Source: GWE2-51-13 sp041736705 (GTDB taxonomy: Bacteria > Bacillota_I > Bacilli_A > Erysipelotrichales > Erysipelotrichaceae). From it: 64,000 nucleotides of DNA. Of the stretch, positions 8,644 through 16,428 are shown piece after piece. The DNA is taken from contig JBGSTC010000019.1 in assembly GCA_041736705.1 (NCBI GenBank), positions 1 through 64,000 on the forward strand. The letters are read 5' to 3'. The notes below the pieces were generated by a model, which saw only the letters and a list, made by a program, of their open reading frames with translations, made no database searches and was not told the origin of the DNA. Numbering within the stretch: position 1 is the stretch's first letter; the number at the start of each line of letters is the position of its first letter. Made by a program: the position numbers and the translations under genes.

Positions 8644-9970
8644 GGTGTATCTCCTTTTCCAACACGTTGGCACGTAGATTTCCATTCGACATCCGGATTC
8701 TCAGTTCATCGCCGACATTGACGTCGTCGATCGATTTCACGACGTTCCCATCCAGAAACGGGATCGCATAACCTCTCTCAAGGACGGCCAAAGGCGAGAG
8801 CGCATTGAGCACGCTTAGTGTCCGTTGCATCTGGAATCGTTCTTTTTCTCCCAGACGTAGGCTTTTTTGGAGCAGAATCTCCCGGTTTTTCAGCCAGATT
8901 TCGCGTTTTACGTTCTGGACGCGTGATCCGTCCGACAACAACGCGGCGCTTAAGGTTTGAAGACGTTCGCGCTGCGCGGACACTTTCGAGGAGAGGACGG
9001 TCAGGCGTTGGGTCGCCATCGTCAGATTCACCGCGGCATCCTGCCACAAAAGGTCGGGATTCTGCCAGGCGGGATAGTTTTTCAAAGGTGCGTACCCAAG
9101 AGATTTCGCCCGATACAACTGCACCATGGCGTTGTAGGCGCGGACTTTCAATTGGGAAAGCTCCATCTTGACCTCGTTTTGGTCGCGTACCGCCGCTTGG
9201 GCGGCTCCGGTCGGGGTCGGTGCCCTGAAATCGCTGACCAGGTCGGCGATCGTCACATCGGTTTCATGTCCGATCCCGGCGATCAAGGGGGTTTTCAAGG
9301 TGACGATGCATCGTGCCACCTTTTCTTCGTTGAACGGCCAGAGGTCTTCGATCGACCCCCCGCCACGGGCGAGGATCAAGACGTCGTTATCGTCCGCATC
9401 CGCTTGCCGAAGCCGATTGATGATCTGGTCCGCCGCGAGATTGCCTTGGACCAGGCTTGGATAGAAATTGATGTCGGCGCTTGGCCAGCGTTTCTTCAGC
9501 GTCGACAGGATGTCCTGCAGCGCCGCCGTTTCTTTTCCGCTGATGACGCCGATGGTCTTGGGATACTTCGGAAGGGCTTTCTTGCGCCCCTCCTCGAACC
9601 ATCCTTCCGCATGAAGCTTCTTCTTCAACGCCTCGAATTTCTGATACAAATCCCCCAAGCCTTCATGCTGCATCTGCGTGACATAAAGTTGGAGCTGCCC
9701 TTGCGGTGCGTATAAAGAAACCGAAGCTCTCAGTAATACTTTGTCGCCTTCTTTCGGGATGAACCCGACTTTTAAGGCTTGGTTGGAGAACATGACGCAG
9801 CTGATGCGCGCGTTTTCCTCTTTGATGGTGAAATACCAATGTCCGCTGCGGTGAGCCGTAAAATTGGACAGCTCCCCTTTCAGCCAGACCGAGGTCAGGA
9901 TCGGATCGTTGTCCAGTTTCAATTTGATGAATTGGAGTAAAGAAGCAACGCTCCAGACCTGTTGGCTCAT
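8636..9970 (-). CDS. xseA: Exodeoxyribonuclease VII large subunit
   Basis: Catalytic subunit of ExoVII. The 444 residues have an N-terminal OB-fold domain (about 1-100, including LKGELSNFTAHRSGHWYFTIKE), a central nuclease domain with the conserved IGVISGKETAALQDIL, LARGGGSIEDLWPFNEE and AGIGHETDVTIADLVSD motifs, and a coiled-coil C-terminal part. It overlaps nusB by 4 bases and xseB by 8. Confidence 0.97.
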   Translation of the reverse strand: MSQQVWSVASLLQFIKLKLDNDPILTSVWLKGELSNFTAHRSGHWYFTIKEENARISCVMFSNQALKVGFIPKEGDKVLLRASVSLYAPQGQLQLYVTQMQHEGLGDLYQKFEALKKKLHAEGWFEEGRKKALPKYPKTIGVISGKETAALQDILSTLKKRWPSADINFYPSLVQGNLAADQIINRLRQADADDNDVLILARGGGSIEDLWPFNEEKVARCIVTLKTPLIAGIGHETDVTIADLVSDFRAPTPTGAAQAAVRDQNEVKMELSQLKVRAYNAMVQLYRAKSLGYAPLKNYPAWQNPDLLWQDAAVNLTMATQRLTVLSSKVSAQRERLQTLSAALLSDGSRVQNVKREIWLKNREILLQKSLRLGEKERFQMQRTLSVLNALSPLAVLERGYAIPFLDGNVVKSIDDVNVGDELRIRMSNGNLRANVLEKEIHHE

Positions 9971-10344
9971 AGTTGGTCCAAGACCCCGTTGATCAGTTTA
10001 TAGGCGTCGGTGTCGCCGAATTCCTTGGCCAGTTCGACCGCTTCGTCGATGATGACGGTGCGCTCGACGTCGGCCAGCGCGAGTTCCCCCAACGCCAACA
10101 GCAAAATCGCCTGTTCGACATAGCCTAAACGGACGAAATCCCAATCTTTCAAACGCGCATTGATCAATGCGACGTGTTCTTTCTTATGTTCGATCGAGAG
10201 TAGACAGATTTCCCGCACGAATTTCTCTTCATCGCTCAATCCCAGGATCATGTTTTCCGCCAGGACGACCTGGATCTCCTTGGAAAGCAGAAGGTGCTGG
10301 TAAATACATTCCATCGCCTTCCTGCGCTGTACGTGTCGTTTCAT
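9967..10344 (-). CDS. nusB: Transcription antitermination factor NusB
   Basis: All-helical RNA-binding factor that acts with NusE (S10) in rRNA antitermination. The 125 residues begin MKRHVQRRKAMECIYQ and include the typical FVREICLLSI and RTVIIDEAVELAKEFGDTD regions. GGAGGAAG lies just upstream of the ATG. A promoter-like element at 10368-10376 follows the asp23 terminator, making nusB the first gene of the long operon ending with deoB. Confidence 0.95.
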   Translation of the reverse strand: MKRHVQRRKAMECIYQHLLLSKEIQVVLAENMILGLSDEEKFVREICLLSIEHKKEHVALINARLKDWDFVRLGYVEQAILLLALGELALADVERTVIIDEAVELAKEFGDTDAYKLINGVLDQL

Positions 10345-10367
10345 AAACTTCCTCCGTTATCGTGTCT

Positions 10368-10376
10368 ATTTTACCA
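10368..10376 (-). promoter_or_regulatory. Extended -10 promoter of the nusB operon
   Basis: On the minus strand the sequence reads TGGTAAAAT, that is TG-N-TAAAAT, 24 bases before the nusB ATG and just after the asp23 terminator. No good -35 hexamer is seen; the extended -10 could compensate. This would drive the ten-gene nusB-to-deoB run. Confidence 0.6.
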
Positions 10377-10405
10377 TGTTTCCACTGTTCTAACCACTTC
10401 CCCGC

Positions 10406-10429
10406 AAAAAAAACGCCCTAGTGGGCGTT
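10406..10429 (-). terminator. Rho-independent terminator of asp23
   Basis: On the minus strand AACGCCC-ACTA-GGGCGTT is followed directly by eight T residues. The hairpin includes the last codons and TAG stop of the Asp23-family gene, so it separates that gene from nusB. Confidence 0.85.
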
Positions 10430-10756
10430 GAAAGCGAATCCGGCGACTTTGATGTCGATCAGGTTGCATTTCAGGTCGGTCATCTGCAATACGGCTTGGA
10501 AAATCTTCTGTTGAAGATCTTCGCACACCTTACTGACATTACTCCCGTATTTGATTTTGACTTCCACATGGACGTTGAGTAGGTTGTCCTGGATTTTACA
10601 GAGTACCGGACGCTTAAGGGGTCCGACATCCAATCCCGCGACTCCGTCTTCTTCTTCGCATGCGATTCGCGCAATCATCTCGAAGACTTCTTTCGTCAAT
10701 GCGATTTGTCCGAGATGCGCATGATCCGGCTGGATCAAGACATATTCCTGTGCCAT
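10418..10756 (-). CDS. Asp23/Gls24-family envelope stress protein (YqhY type)
   Basis: A small soluble Asp23-fold protein; Bacillus YqhY, at the same position before nusB, is implicated in control of acetyl-CoA carboxylase, but the role here is not established. I start it at ATG 10756 (112 residues, MAQEYVLIQ) because an upstream in-frame ATG at 10774 lies inside the -10 box. The body shows the family pattern of an I/V-rich strand (LNVHVEVKIKYGSNVSKVCEDL), in which the residues after VSKV begin a helix. A second family member lies at 40404-40763. Confidence 0.85.
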   Translation of the reverse strand: MAQEYVLIQPDHAHLGQIALTKEVFEMIARIACEEEDGVAGLDVGPLKRPVLCKIQDNLLNVHVEVKIKYGSNVSKVCEDLQQKIFQAVLQMTDLKCNLIDIKVAGFAFNAH

Positions 10757-10772
10757 TGTATCACCCGAGGGC

Positions 10773-10802
10773 ATTATACCATACTCGTCGCAGAATCAAC
10801 AA
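10773..10802 (-). promoter_or_regulatory. Promoter of the asp23 gene
   Basis: Minus strand: TTGTTG (10797-10802), 18-base spacer, TATAAT (10773-10778) with an extended TG (TATGGTATAAT). It starts directly at the stop of the upstream transporter gene, with no terminator between, so read-through from the importer is also possible. Confidence 0.75.
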
Positions 10803-10803
10803 G

Positions 10804-11559
10804 TTACTCGGCTTCTTCGGTGAACCACTTCGCGATGAGTTCGTCGATTTTTCCGCTGGCTTTCAGCGTCGCGATCGCGGCGTTGACTTCATCGGTCAGT
10901 TCGGAACCCAACGGAAGCGCCACGGCGTTGTAGGAAACGTCGGAGAAGTTTTGGTTCTGCAGTTCGAAGGTCGTCAATTGCGTATAGCTGGCGATGTACT
11001 GGTCGGCGACGGTCTTGTCGATCAAGATCCAGTCGATCCGTCCGTTGATGATTTCCTGGACCATCTGGCCGATGTCCTTACGTGCGTCTTTCGTCAGTTC
11101 GAATTCGGTCGCGATCGAATCGACGGCCGCGGCTTGGACGGTGCCGATCTGGATGCCGACCGTCGTCCCCTTCACATCGTCGGCGGACGACCAATCGTTG
11201 GAAGCCAAGGTCAAGACCCAGTAGGGGCTTTCGCCGTCTTGGTAGTAAGCGTCGGAGAAGTCGACCCCACGGTCGGGGGCGGCGTTGAATCCGGCCAGCG
11301 ACATATCGCCTTGGTCGGCGTTGAGAGCAGCGATGATGCCATCGAAGTCCATGTCGACCCATTCGATTTCATAGCCCATTTCGGCGGCGATCAGGTTGCC
11401 CAATTCGATGTCGAACCCGTCGAGTTCGCCTTTTTCGTTGACGATTTCATAGGGAGGATAACCGGAGGAAGTCAGGACTTTCAAGGTCCCTTTGGATTTG
11501 GTTTGCGTGCAGCCGGTGAATAAGAGGGCGGCGAGGAGAAGGACGAGGATTTTTTTCAT
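10804..11559 (-). CDS. Amino acid ABC importer, substrate-binding lipoprotein (arginine suspected)
   Basis: Family 3 (polar amino acid) binding protein, 251 residues. The signal MKKILVLLLAALLFTGC ends in a lipobox with lipidated C17, so it is anchored outside the membrane. The body has the type-II fold with the usual G-(F/Y)-D-I-E block (ELDGFDIELGNLIAAEMG) and IGQMVQEIINGRIDWILID hinge region. It is the last gene of a permease-ATPase-binding protein operon that follows a T-box with a probable CGU specifier, which points to arginine. Substrate is otherwise not readable from the sequence. Confidence 0.9.
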   Translation of the reverse strand: MKKILVLLLAALLFTGCTQTKSKGTLKVLTSSGYPPYEIVNEKGELDGFDIELGNLIAAEMGYEIEWVDMDFDGIIAALNADQGDMSLAGFNAAPDRGVDFSDAYYQDGESPYWVLTLASNDWSSADDVKGTTVGIQIGTVQAAAVDSIATEFELTKDARKDIGQMVQEIINGRIDWILIDKTVADQYIASYTQLTTFELQNQNFSDVSYNAVALPLGSELTDEVNAAIATLKASGKIDELIAKWFTEEAE

Positions 11560-11580
11560 GAGGTCTCTCTTTCTTGATCC

Positions 11581-12303
11581 TTAGATCATGTTGGCAAGGA
11601 ATTCCTTGGCCCGTGTGCTTTTCGGTGAACTGAAGAAGGTTTTCGTATCCGTGATTTCCAGGATTTCGCTTTTGTCCATATAGATGATTTCATCGGCGAC
11701 TTCCTTGGCGAAGTTGATTTCGTGGGTGACGATGATGATCGTCATGCCGGTATGGTTCAACCCTTTCATGACTTTCAGGACTTCCTGTGTCATTTCGGGA
11801 TCGAGGGCCGAGGTGGGTTCGTCAAACAACATGACCTTGGGTTCCATGGCGAGCGCTCGTGCGATCGCGACGCGTTGTTTTTCCCCGCCGGACAACTGAT
11901 GGGGGTAGTTTTGCAGGCGATGGGCCAATCCGACATCGCTCAGGCGTTGGGTCGCGACGACCTTCGCTTCGTCGTCATTGAGTTTCTTGACTTTCTTCAG
12001 CGCGAACATCACGTTGTCAAGCGCCCGCATATGGGCGAAGAGATTGAAGTTCTGGAAGACCATCCCGCATTTCTCGCGGATTTCGTGGAGTCTGTTTTGC
12101 TGGGACATCATTTCGACGTCGTCGTGCCAGACTTCCCCTTCCGTCGGTTTCTCGAGGTAGTTGATGCATCGCAGAAGCGTGCTCTTGCCGGCTCCGGAGG
12201 ATCCGATGATCGCATAGGTCTTCCCGTTCTCAAACGTACAGTTGACGTTCTGCAGAACCGTGACGCCTTTGAATTCTTTTTTGACGTTGACCAGTTTAAT
12301 CAT
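11581..12303 (-). CDS. Amino acid ABC importer, ATPase
   Basis: ATP-hydrolysing subunit of the polar amino acid importer, 240 residues. Walker A GSSGAGKST, signature LSGGEKQRVAIARAL, Walker B VMLFDEPTSALDPE and switch histidine in IIVTHEI are all present. The start is ATG 12303, which has an AAGGAAG site 7 bases upstream; it overlaps the permease stop by 8 bases. It is homologous to the ATPase at 19062-19793. Confidence 0.95.
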   Translation of the reverse strand: MIKLVNVKKEFKGVTVLQNVNCTFENGKTYAIIGSSGAGKSTLLRCINYLEKPTEGEVWHDDVEMMSQQNRLHEIREKCGMVFQNFNLFAHMRALDNVMFALKKVKKLNDDEAKVVATQRLSDVGLAHRLQNYPHQLSGGEKQRVAIARALAMEPKVMLFDEPTSALDPEMTQEVLKVMKGLNHTGMTIIIVTHEINFAKEVADEIIYMDKSEILEITDTKTFFSSPKSTRAKEFLANMI

Positions 12304-12949
12304 AGCGCAGCTTCCTTTCGATGACTTTTCCAAGGCTACTCAAGACTTTGTTGAGGATGTAGTAGACGGCTCCGACCACCAGAAGCGGCTCGAAGTAGCG
12401 GAAGGTCGTCCCGCTGATGATCGACTGGCGACGCATCAGGTCGGCGGCGCCGATCATCGAGACCACGGAGGTTTCCTTCACCAACGTGATGAACTCGTTC
12501 ATGATGGCAGGCAATACGTTGCGTATGGCCTGCGGGATGATGATGCTGAAGGTGATGTCCATTTTCTTGACACCCAAGGCGATCGCGGCTTCGGACTGCC
12601 CTTTATCGATCGACTCGATCCCGGCACGCAGGATTTCGGAAAGATAACAGGCGGAATTCAGCGAGAACACGATGCCGGCGGAAGTCATGATGGTCGGTAC
12701 CCAACCGGTGATCTGCGGCAGACCCAGATGGAAGAACATCAGCTGGAACACAAGAGGCGTTCCGCGGAAGAAGTCGACCACCGCGCGTACCAAGAACCCG
12801 ATCGGGTCTCTTCGTCGGCTGCTCAATCCGAAGAATAAACCGAGGGTCGATCCCCCGATCGCCGCCATCGCGGCGATTTGTAATGTAACATAGGTCCCTT
12901 TCAGTAAATACTCCATGAAAGGTAGAATCGGTCCGTAATTAATGTTCAT
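12296..12949 (-). CDS. Amino acid ABC importer, permease
   Basis: Membrane subunit of the importer, HisM/GlnP type, 217 residues with about five hydrophobic segments. The coupling-loop EAA motif is seen as EAAIALGVKKMDITFSIIIP, and the family-typical FRGTPLVFQL and PAIMNEFITLVKETS segments are present. It is the first gene after the T-box terminator, with a strong AAAGGAGG site. Confidence 0.93.
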   Translation of the reverse strand: MNINYGPILPFMEYLLKGTYVTLQIAAMAAIGGSTLGLFFGLSSRRRDPIGFLVRAVVDFFRGTPLVFQLMFFHLGLPQITGWVPTIMTSAGIVFSLNSACYLSEILRAGIESIDKGQSEAAIALGVKKMDITFSIIIPQAIRNVLPAIMNEFITLVKETSVVSMIGAADLMRRQSIISGTTFRYFEPLLVVGAVYYILNKVLSSLGKVIERKLRYD

Positions 12950-12964
12950 GGCATCCTCCTTTAC

Positions 12965-13191
12965 AAAAAAAACGCCCCTTCATAACAATGAAAGGACGTG
13001 ATTGACGCGGTACCACCTAACTTCCGGGAATTTCTCCCGGCAACTCTGTTCGTTAACGCCGACGACGGATCGCACTCAACTTTCGCACGACCAGCTCCCG
13101 GACACGTTCGACGTTGCTTCATACCGCGTTGCACCAATGAGCGGCTCTCTTGAATGAAGCGTGACGTTTACTACTCCCGTTCACAGCTTAT
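12965..13191 (-). ncRNA. T-box riboswitch, probable arginine specifier (CGU)
   Basis: The leader between the promoter at 13198-13225 and the permease gene carries the T-box sequence AGGTGGTACCGCG (13006-13018) and a terminator (arms 12973-12983 and 12988-12998, then eight T). Stem I shows AGTAGTAA opposite CGAACGTG, a GAGAGCCG distal motif and a kink-turn-like base. In T-box leaders the specifier follows the GAA of the specifier loop and is followed by a purine: here GAA-CGT-G, giving CGU (Arg). The UGGU of the bulge fits a tRNA ending ACCA. Uncharged tRNA-Arg would promote antitermination and importer expression. Confidence 0.88.
12973..12998 (-). terminator. T-box attenuator hairpin
   Basis: Minus strand CGTCCTTTCAT-TGTT-ATGAAGGGGCG followed by eight T. 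The alternative structure uses the T-box sequence at 13006-13018 as antiterminator. Confidence 0.85.
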
Positions 13192-13197
13192 GCGATG

Positions 13198-13225
13198 ATT
13201 ATATAACAGAATTTCGAGAATGCAA
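13198..13225 (-). promoter_or_regulatory. Promoter of the T-box/importer operon
   Basis: Minus strand TTGCAT (13220-13225), 16-base spacer, TATAAT (13198-13203). It lies just after the end of the rsmF-like gene. Confidence 0.7.
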
Positions 13226-13233
13226 GAGAAAAT

Positions 13234-14592
13234 TTATTTATTTTCTGAAAACTTCTGAAAGATTCGGATTCCTTTGGGGAACTTGTTTTTGATCTGCCGT
13301 CCGTCCCCTTTTCCCAATCCGTAGGTTTTCCCCCGATATCCGATCAAGACATAGTCTTTGACCCCTTCGATATCGATCGTATCGCCATGCAGGAAACGCT
13401 GCGTATCTTCATCCCCAAGTTCGATTTTCTGCTTGAAATACGTGTGCGCGATCGTTGAAGACGCGAAGGCATGGTCGATTTCGATGCGATCCTGGACCTT
13501 TTCACCGAGATAGACCCCGGCTTGTACGACGTTGATTTTACCCGGGCACGGTAGAGCACGACGCGAAAGATTGATCTTGCCATGGATAATATAACTACGG
13601 ATCGATTCGTCAAGAGACGTGGAAACAAAGTTACGGATCAGCGGATCTGCGACGGGTTGAAGCAATGCTGCTTGCCTTTCTTCTTGTTTGCCAAGTTTAC
13701 GCATCCGGCAGATGAAGTGCCCTTCCCCGCCCTCAAGCACGGTGATTCGTCGGCACTTTGTAAGGTTCTCGTCCAAGTCACCGAATCCTTTGCGTCCGAT
13801 CGAAAACGGTACGTCTTCGATCATCATGTCCGGATGGTTCCTCATGATGGCATGGATTCGTTCTTCGTTCTCTTCCTTGGCGAACGTACAAGTGGAATAC
13901 ACCAGGACGCCGCCTTCTTTTAGCGAGGGATACACGTTTTCAAGGATCTCTTCCTGCATCCTTGCGCAATGGAGGATGTTGTTGGTCGAGAAGTATTTCA
14001 TCCCCGAGGGATCCTTGCGATACATCCCCATCCCGCTGCACGGGGCGTCCACGACGATTTTATCGAAATAGCCGATGAAAGACTCGCCCAAGGTTTTCGT
14101 ATCGTTCTGGGTGACTAGGAGATTGTCTTCACCGAAGCGCTGAAGGTTGAAGCGCAGGGTCTGGTTGCGTTTGGGGTCGATTTCGTTACTGACCAGGATC
14201 CCTGTCCCGTTGAGTTTCGACAGGATCTGCGTGCTTTTCCCACCGGGAGCGGCGCAACAATCCAACACGTTTTCATTTTCCTGAATGTCCAACGCTTCAA
14301 CCACCAGGCTTGCGGATGGTTCTTGGAGATAGAAACATCCCGCATGATGGAAAGGATGGTTCCCCAATGAAACATCGGTCGTCGGGACATGGTAGAGGTA
14401 AGCGGGATAGCCCTCGATTTGCTTCGCGTCGGGGAACTCGCGCAGAAACTCGTCGATTGAAATCTTGCGTGGATTCAGCCGTAGCGCGCGAAAAAGCGGC
14501 GCGTCCTGCGCCGCCAGCCAGGCGTCATAGTCATCCGACATCACCTCGCGCATTAGCGCGAGATACGCGGAAGGATAATTAACGGTTGCCAC
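13234..14592 (-). CDS. rsmF: RsmF/RsmB-type rRNA (cytosine-5)-methyltransferase
   Basis: NOL1/NOP2/Sun-family m5C methyltransferase, 452 residues. It has the SAM loop VLDCCAAPGGKSTQIL, the PC motif VDAPCSGMGMYRKDP and the catalytic TC motif VYSTCTFAKEENEE. The C-terminal PUA-like part (GDTIDIEGVKDYVLIGYRG ... IKNKFPKGIRIF) is that of the RsmF branch found in Gram-positives. The start is GTG and overlaps ribF by 14 bases; no clear ribosome binding site is seen, so translation is probably coupled. The target cytosine is unknown. Confidence 0.9.
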   Translation of the reverse strand: MATVNYPSAYLALMREVMSDDYDAWLAAQDAPLFRALRLNPRKISIDEFLREFPDAKQIEGYPAYLYHVPTTDVSLGNHPFHHAGCFYLQEPSASLVVEALDIQENENVLDCCAAPGGKSTQILSKLNGTGILVSNEIDPKRNQTLRFNLQRFGEDNLLVTQNDTKTLGESFIGYFDKIVVDAPCSGMGMYRKDPSGMKYFSTNNILHCARMQEEILENVYPSLKEGGVLVYSTCTFAKEENEERIHAIMRNHPDMMIEDVPFSIGRKGFGDLDENLTKCRRITVLEGGEGHFICRMRKLGKQEERQAALLQPVADPLIRNFVSTSLDESIRSYIIHGKINLSRRALPCPGKINVVQAGVYLGEKVQDRIEIDHAFASSTIAHTYFKQKIELGDEDTQRFLHGDTIDIEGVKDYVLIGYRGKTYGLGKGDGRQIKNKFPKGIRIFQKFSENK

Positions 14593-15508
14593 GTAGATAA
14601 GCGCGACAAGCGACCTCGTCCTCGCGGATGGTCGCGATCAATTCTTCCAGACTGGAGAATTTGACTTCATCGCGTTGGTATTGATGGAATTCGAATTTGA
14701 CCGTTTGGTCGTAGATGTCCCGGTCGAAATCGAAAAGGTTCGCTTCGATACTGATGCTTCGCTCCTGGGTGACGGTCGGATTGCTTCCGACGGAGATCAT
14801 GGCGTCGTACCAGACGCCTTCGACTTCGACGCGTCCGGCGTAAACCCCGATGCGCGGGATGCGGTATTCCGAATCGACCGCGAGATTGGCGGTCGGGAAG
14901 CCCATTTTGCGTCCGATCCTGCGTCCGCCCACCACGATTCCGGACAAGGTGTAGATTCTGCCTAATAATCGATTCGCGTCGGCAATCTTCCCTTCGTCGA
15001 TCAACTGGTTGATGCGCGTCGTGCTGATTTTCTGGCCTTCATACGTGATCGGAAGAATCTCGATGACATCGAATCTTCCCTTGGCCTCTTGTTTCAAGGT
15101 CGCAACGTTCCCGCTTCCCTTGTCGCCATACGTAAAATCGAACCCGCTCACCAAGGCGACCAAGGGCGTCGCCGCCAGCTTGTCGCTGAACACTTCATGG
15201 GGCAGATGCGCCAAAGTTTCGTCGAATTGGATGGCGATCCAGTAGTCGATCCCCTTCTGCGATGCGATGATCATCCGGTCCTGCATCGTGGTGAGGTGGA
15301 TCGGATGGCTGATTTTCTTCAGAACGACCCAGGGATCGGGGTCGAAGGTAATGACCGCGCTTTTGATCCCTTTGCGTCGGGCGATGTCCAAAGTTTCGTC
15401 GACCAAGCCCATATGTCCGATATGGAATCCGTCGAAATAACCGATGCACGCGGCATACGGTTCGATCTTCGGGAATTCTTCGTTGATTGAATAATGTAGT
15501 ATTTCCAT
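14579..15508 (-). CDS. ribF: Bifunctional riboflavin kinase/FAD synthetase
   Basis: Makes FMN and then FAD from riboflavin. The 309 residues have an N-terminal nucleotidyltransferase domain with CIGYFDGFHIGHMGL, followed by the riboflavin kinase domain with GRRIGRKMGFPTANL. A TAGGAG site precedes the ATG. It lies 9 bp after truB, the usual truB-ribF pairing of Bacillota. Confidence 0.96.
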   Translation of the reverse strand: MEILHYSINEEFPKIEPYAACIGYFDGFHIGHMGLVDETLDIARRKGIKSAVITFDPDPWVVLKKISHPIHLTTMQDRMIIASQKGIDYWIAIQFDETLAHLPHEVFSDKLAATPLVALVSGFDFTYGDKGSGNVATLKQEAKGRFDVIEILPITYEGQKISTTRINQLIDEGKIADANRLLGRIYTLSGIVVGGRRIGRKMGFPTANLAVDSEYRIPRIGVYAGRVEVEGVWYDAMISVGSNPTVTQERSISIEANLFDFDRDIYDQTVKFEFHQYQRDEVKFSSLEELIATIREDEVACRAYLRGNR

Positions 15509-15517
15509 TTGTTTCTC

Positions 15518-16366
15518 CTACCAAAGTCCGCGAAGGCTGCGGTATTCGCCGTTCTCCGCTTTTTTATAGACCGCCAAGGCTTCGTCTTGATACATCAATA
15601 AAACTTCTTCTTCGAACATTTCAAGTTTCAGAGGTTTCCCATGGTAAACGAAGGTCGGATCGTCGATTTCGATCTTGGGCATATGGGACAATACCGATGC
15701 CAGACTTTGCAATCTCACCGTCTCCGGGGTCAAGGTACTTAGTTCCTGACAGGATTCAAGCGTGTACTCCTGCACTTTCGTGCGGGTCAGCTGACTCATC
15801 GTCCCGATCCCGCCCAAACGTTCGGCGATGTCTTCGCATAACGTACGGATATACGTCCCGCTGGAACAAACCACCCGAAATTCGATCTCATCTTCGATGT
15901 TGATCAGTTCGATCTCGTGGATCTGGATTTCCCTCGGCTTTCGCTCGATCGTCTTGTTCTGCCGGGCATATTCATACAAGCGTTTCCCGTCGACCCGGAT
16001 CGCGCTGACCATCGGAGGGATCTGCGAATACGTACCCACAAACGAGTGTAAAACCGATTCCACCCGTTCTTTATCCGGACGGTTCATTTCCATCGCTTCG
16101 ATCGTTTCGCCCCAGATGTCGCCGGTGTCCGTCTTCACGCCCAATTTCAACTTCGCGACGTATTCTTTGCGATGACTCACTAAAAAAGGCATGGCTTTGG
16201 TTGCCTTTCCAAGCAACACGACCAAAACCCCTTCCGCTTGGGGATCCAACGTCCCGGTATGTCCGATCCGTCTTTCGCCCAAGATCCTTCGTAGTTTATT
16301 CACGACATCGAAGGAGGTATACCCCTTCGGTTTATTGATCAAGCACACGCCGTCCAACAGTATCAC
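15518..16366 (-). CDS. truB: tRNA pseudouridine(55) synthase
   Basis: Forms pseudouridine 55 in the T-loop of tRNAs. The 282 residues contain LINKPKGYTSFDVVN, the catalytic-aspartate motif GHTGTLDPQAEGVLVV and RVDGKRLYEYAR. I list the GTG at 16366. A TTG at 16357 would give the family-typical N-terminus MDGVCLINKPKG and has GGTGAT just upstream, so the true start may be three codons later. rbfA, its usual upstream neighbour, is about 5.6 kb away. Confidence 0.95.
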   Translation of the reverse strand: MILLDGVCLINKPKGYTSFDVVNKLRRILGERRIGHTGTLDPQAEGVLVVLLGKATKAMPFLVSHRKEYVAKLKLGVKTDTGDIWGETIEAMEMNRPDKERVESVLHSFVGTYSQIPPMVSAIRVDGKRLYEYARQNKTIERKPREIQIHEIELINIEDEIEFRVVCSSGTYIRTLCEDIAERLGGIGTMSQLTRTKVQEYTLESCQELSTLTPETVRLQSLASVLSHMPKIEIDDPTFVYHGKPLKLEMFEEEVLLMYQDEALAVYKKAENGEYRSLRGLW

Positions 16367-16380
16367 CGCTTTTCCATGCT

Positions 16381-16404
16381 ATTATAACGCAACTATGGTA
16401 AAAT
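16381..16404. promoter_or_regulatory. Divergent promoters of truB and the ttcA-like gene
   Basis: Two -10 elements are back to back. On the plus strand TATGGTAAAAT (extended -10, hexamer 16399-16404) faces the ttcA-like gene. On the minus strand TATAAT (16381-16386) faces truB. Neither has a convincing -35. The 62-bp gap therefore forms the left edge of the plus-strand block. Confidence 0.6.
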
Positions 16405-16428
16405 TTGAAACAAAAGGCAGGAAGATGC

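Noticed and set aside
12965..13191. Reading the specifier as GUG (valine).
   Set aside because: GUG would require an extra base after the GAA of the loop and a pyrimidine after the codon; CGU fits GAA-codon-purine, and a polar amino acid importer fits arginine better. Retained as an alternative, not excluded.
16405..16428. Longer start (TTG 16405) for the ttcA-like gene.
   Set aside because: It touches the -10 box and has no ribosome binding site; ATG 16429 has AGGAAG upstream and gives the family-like N-terminus.
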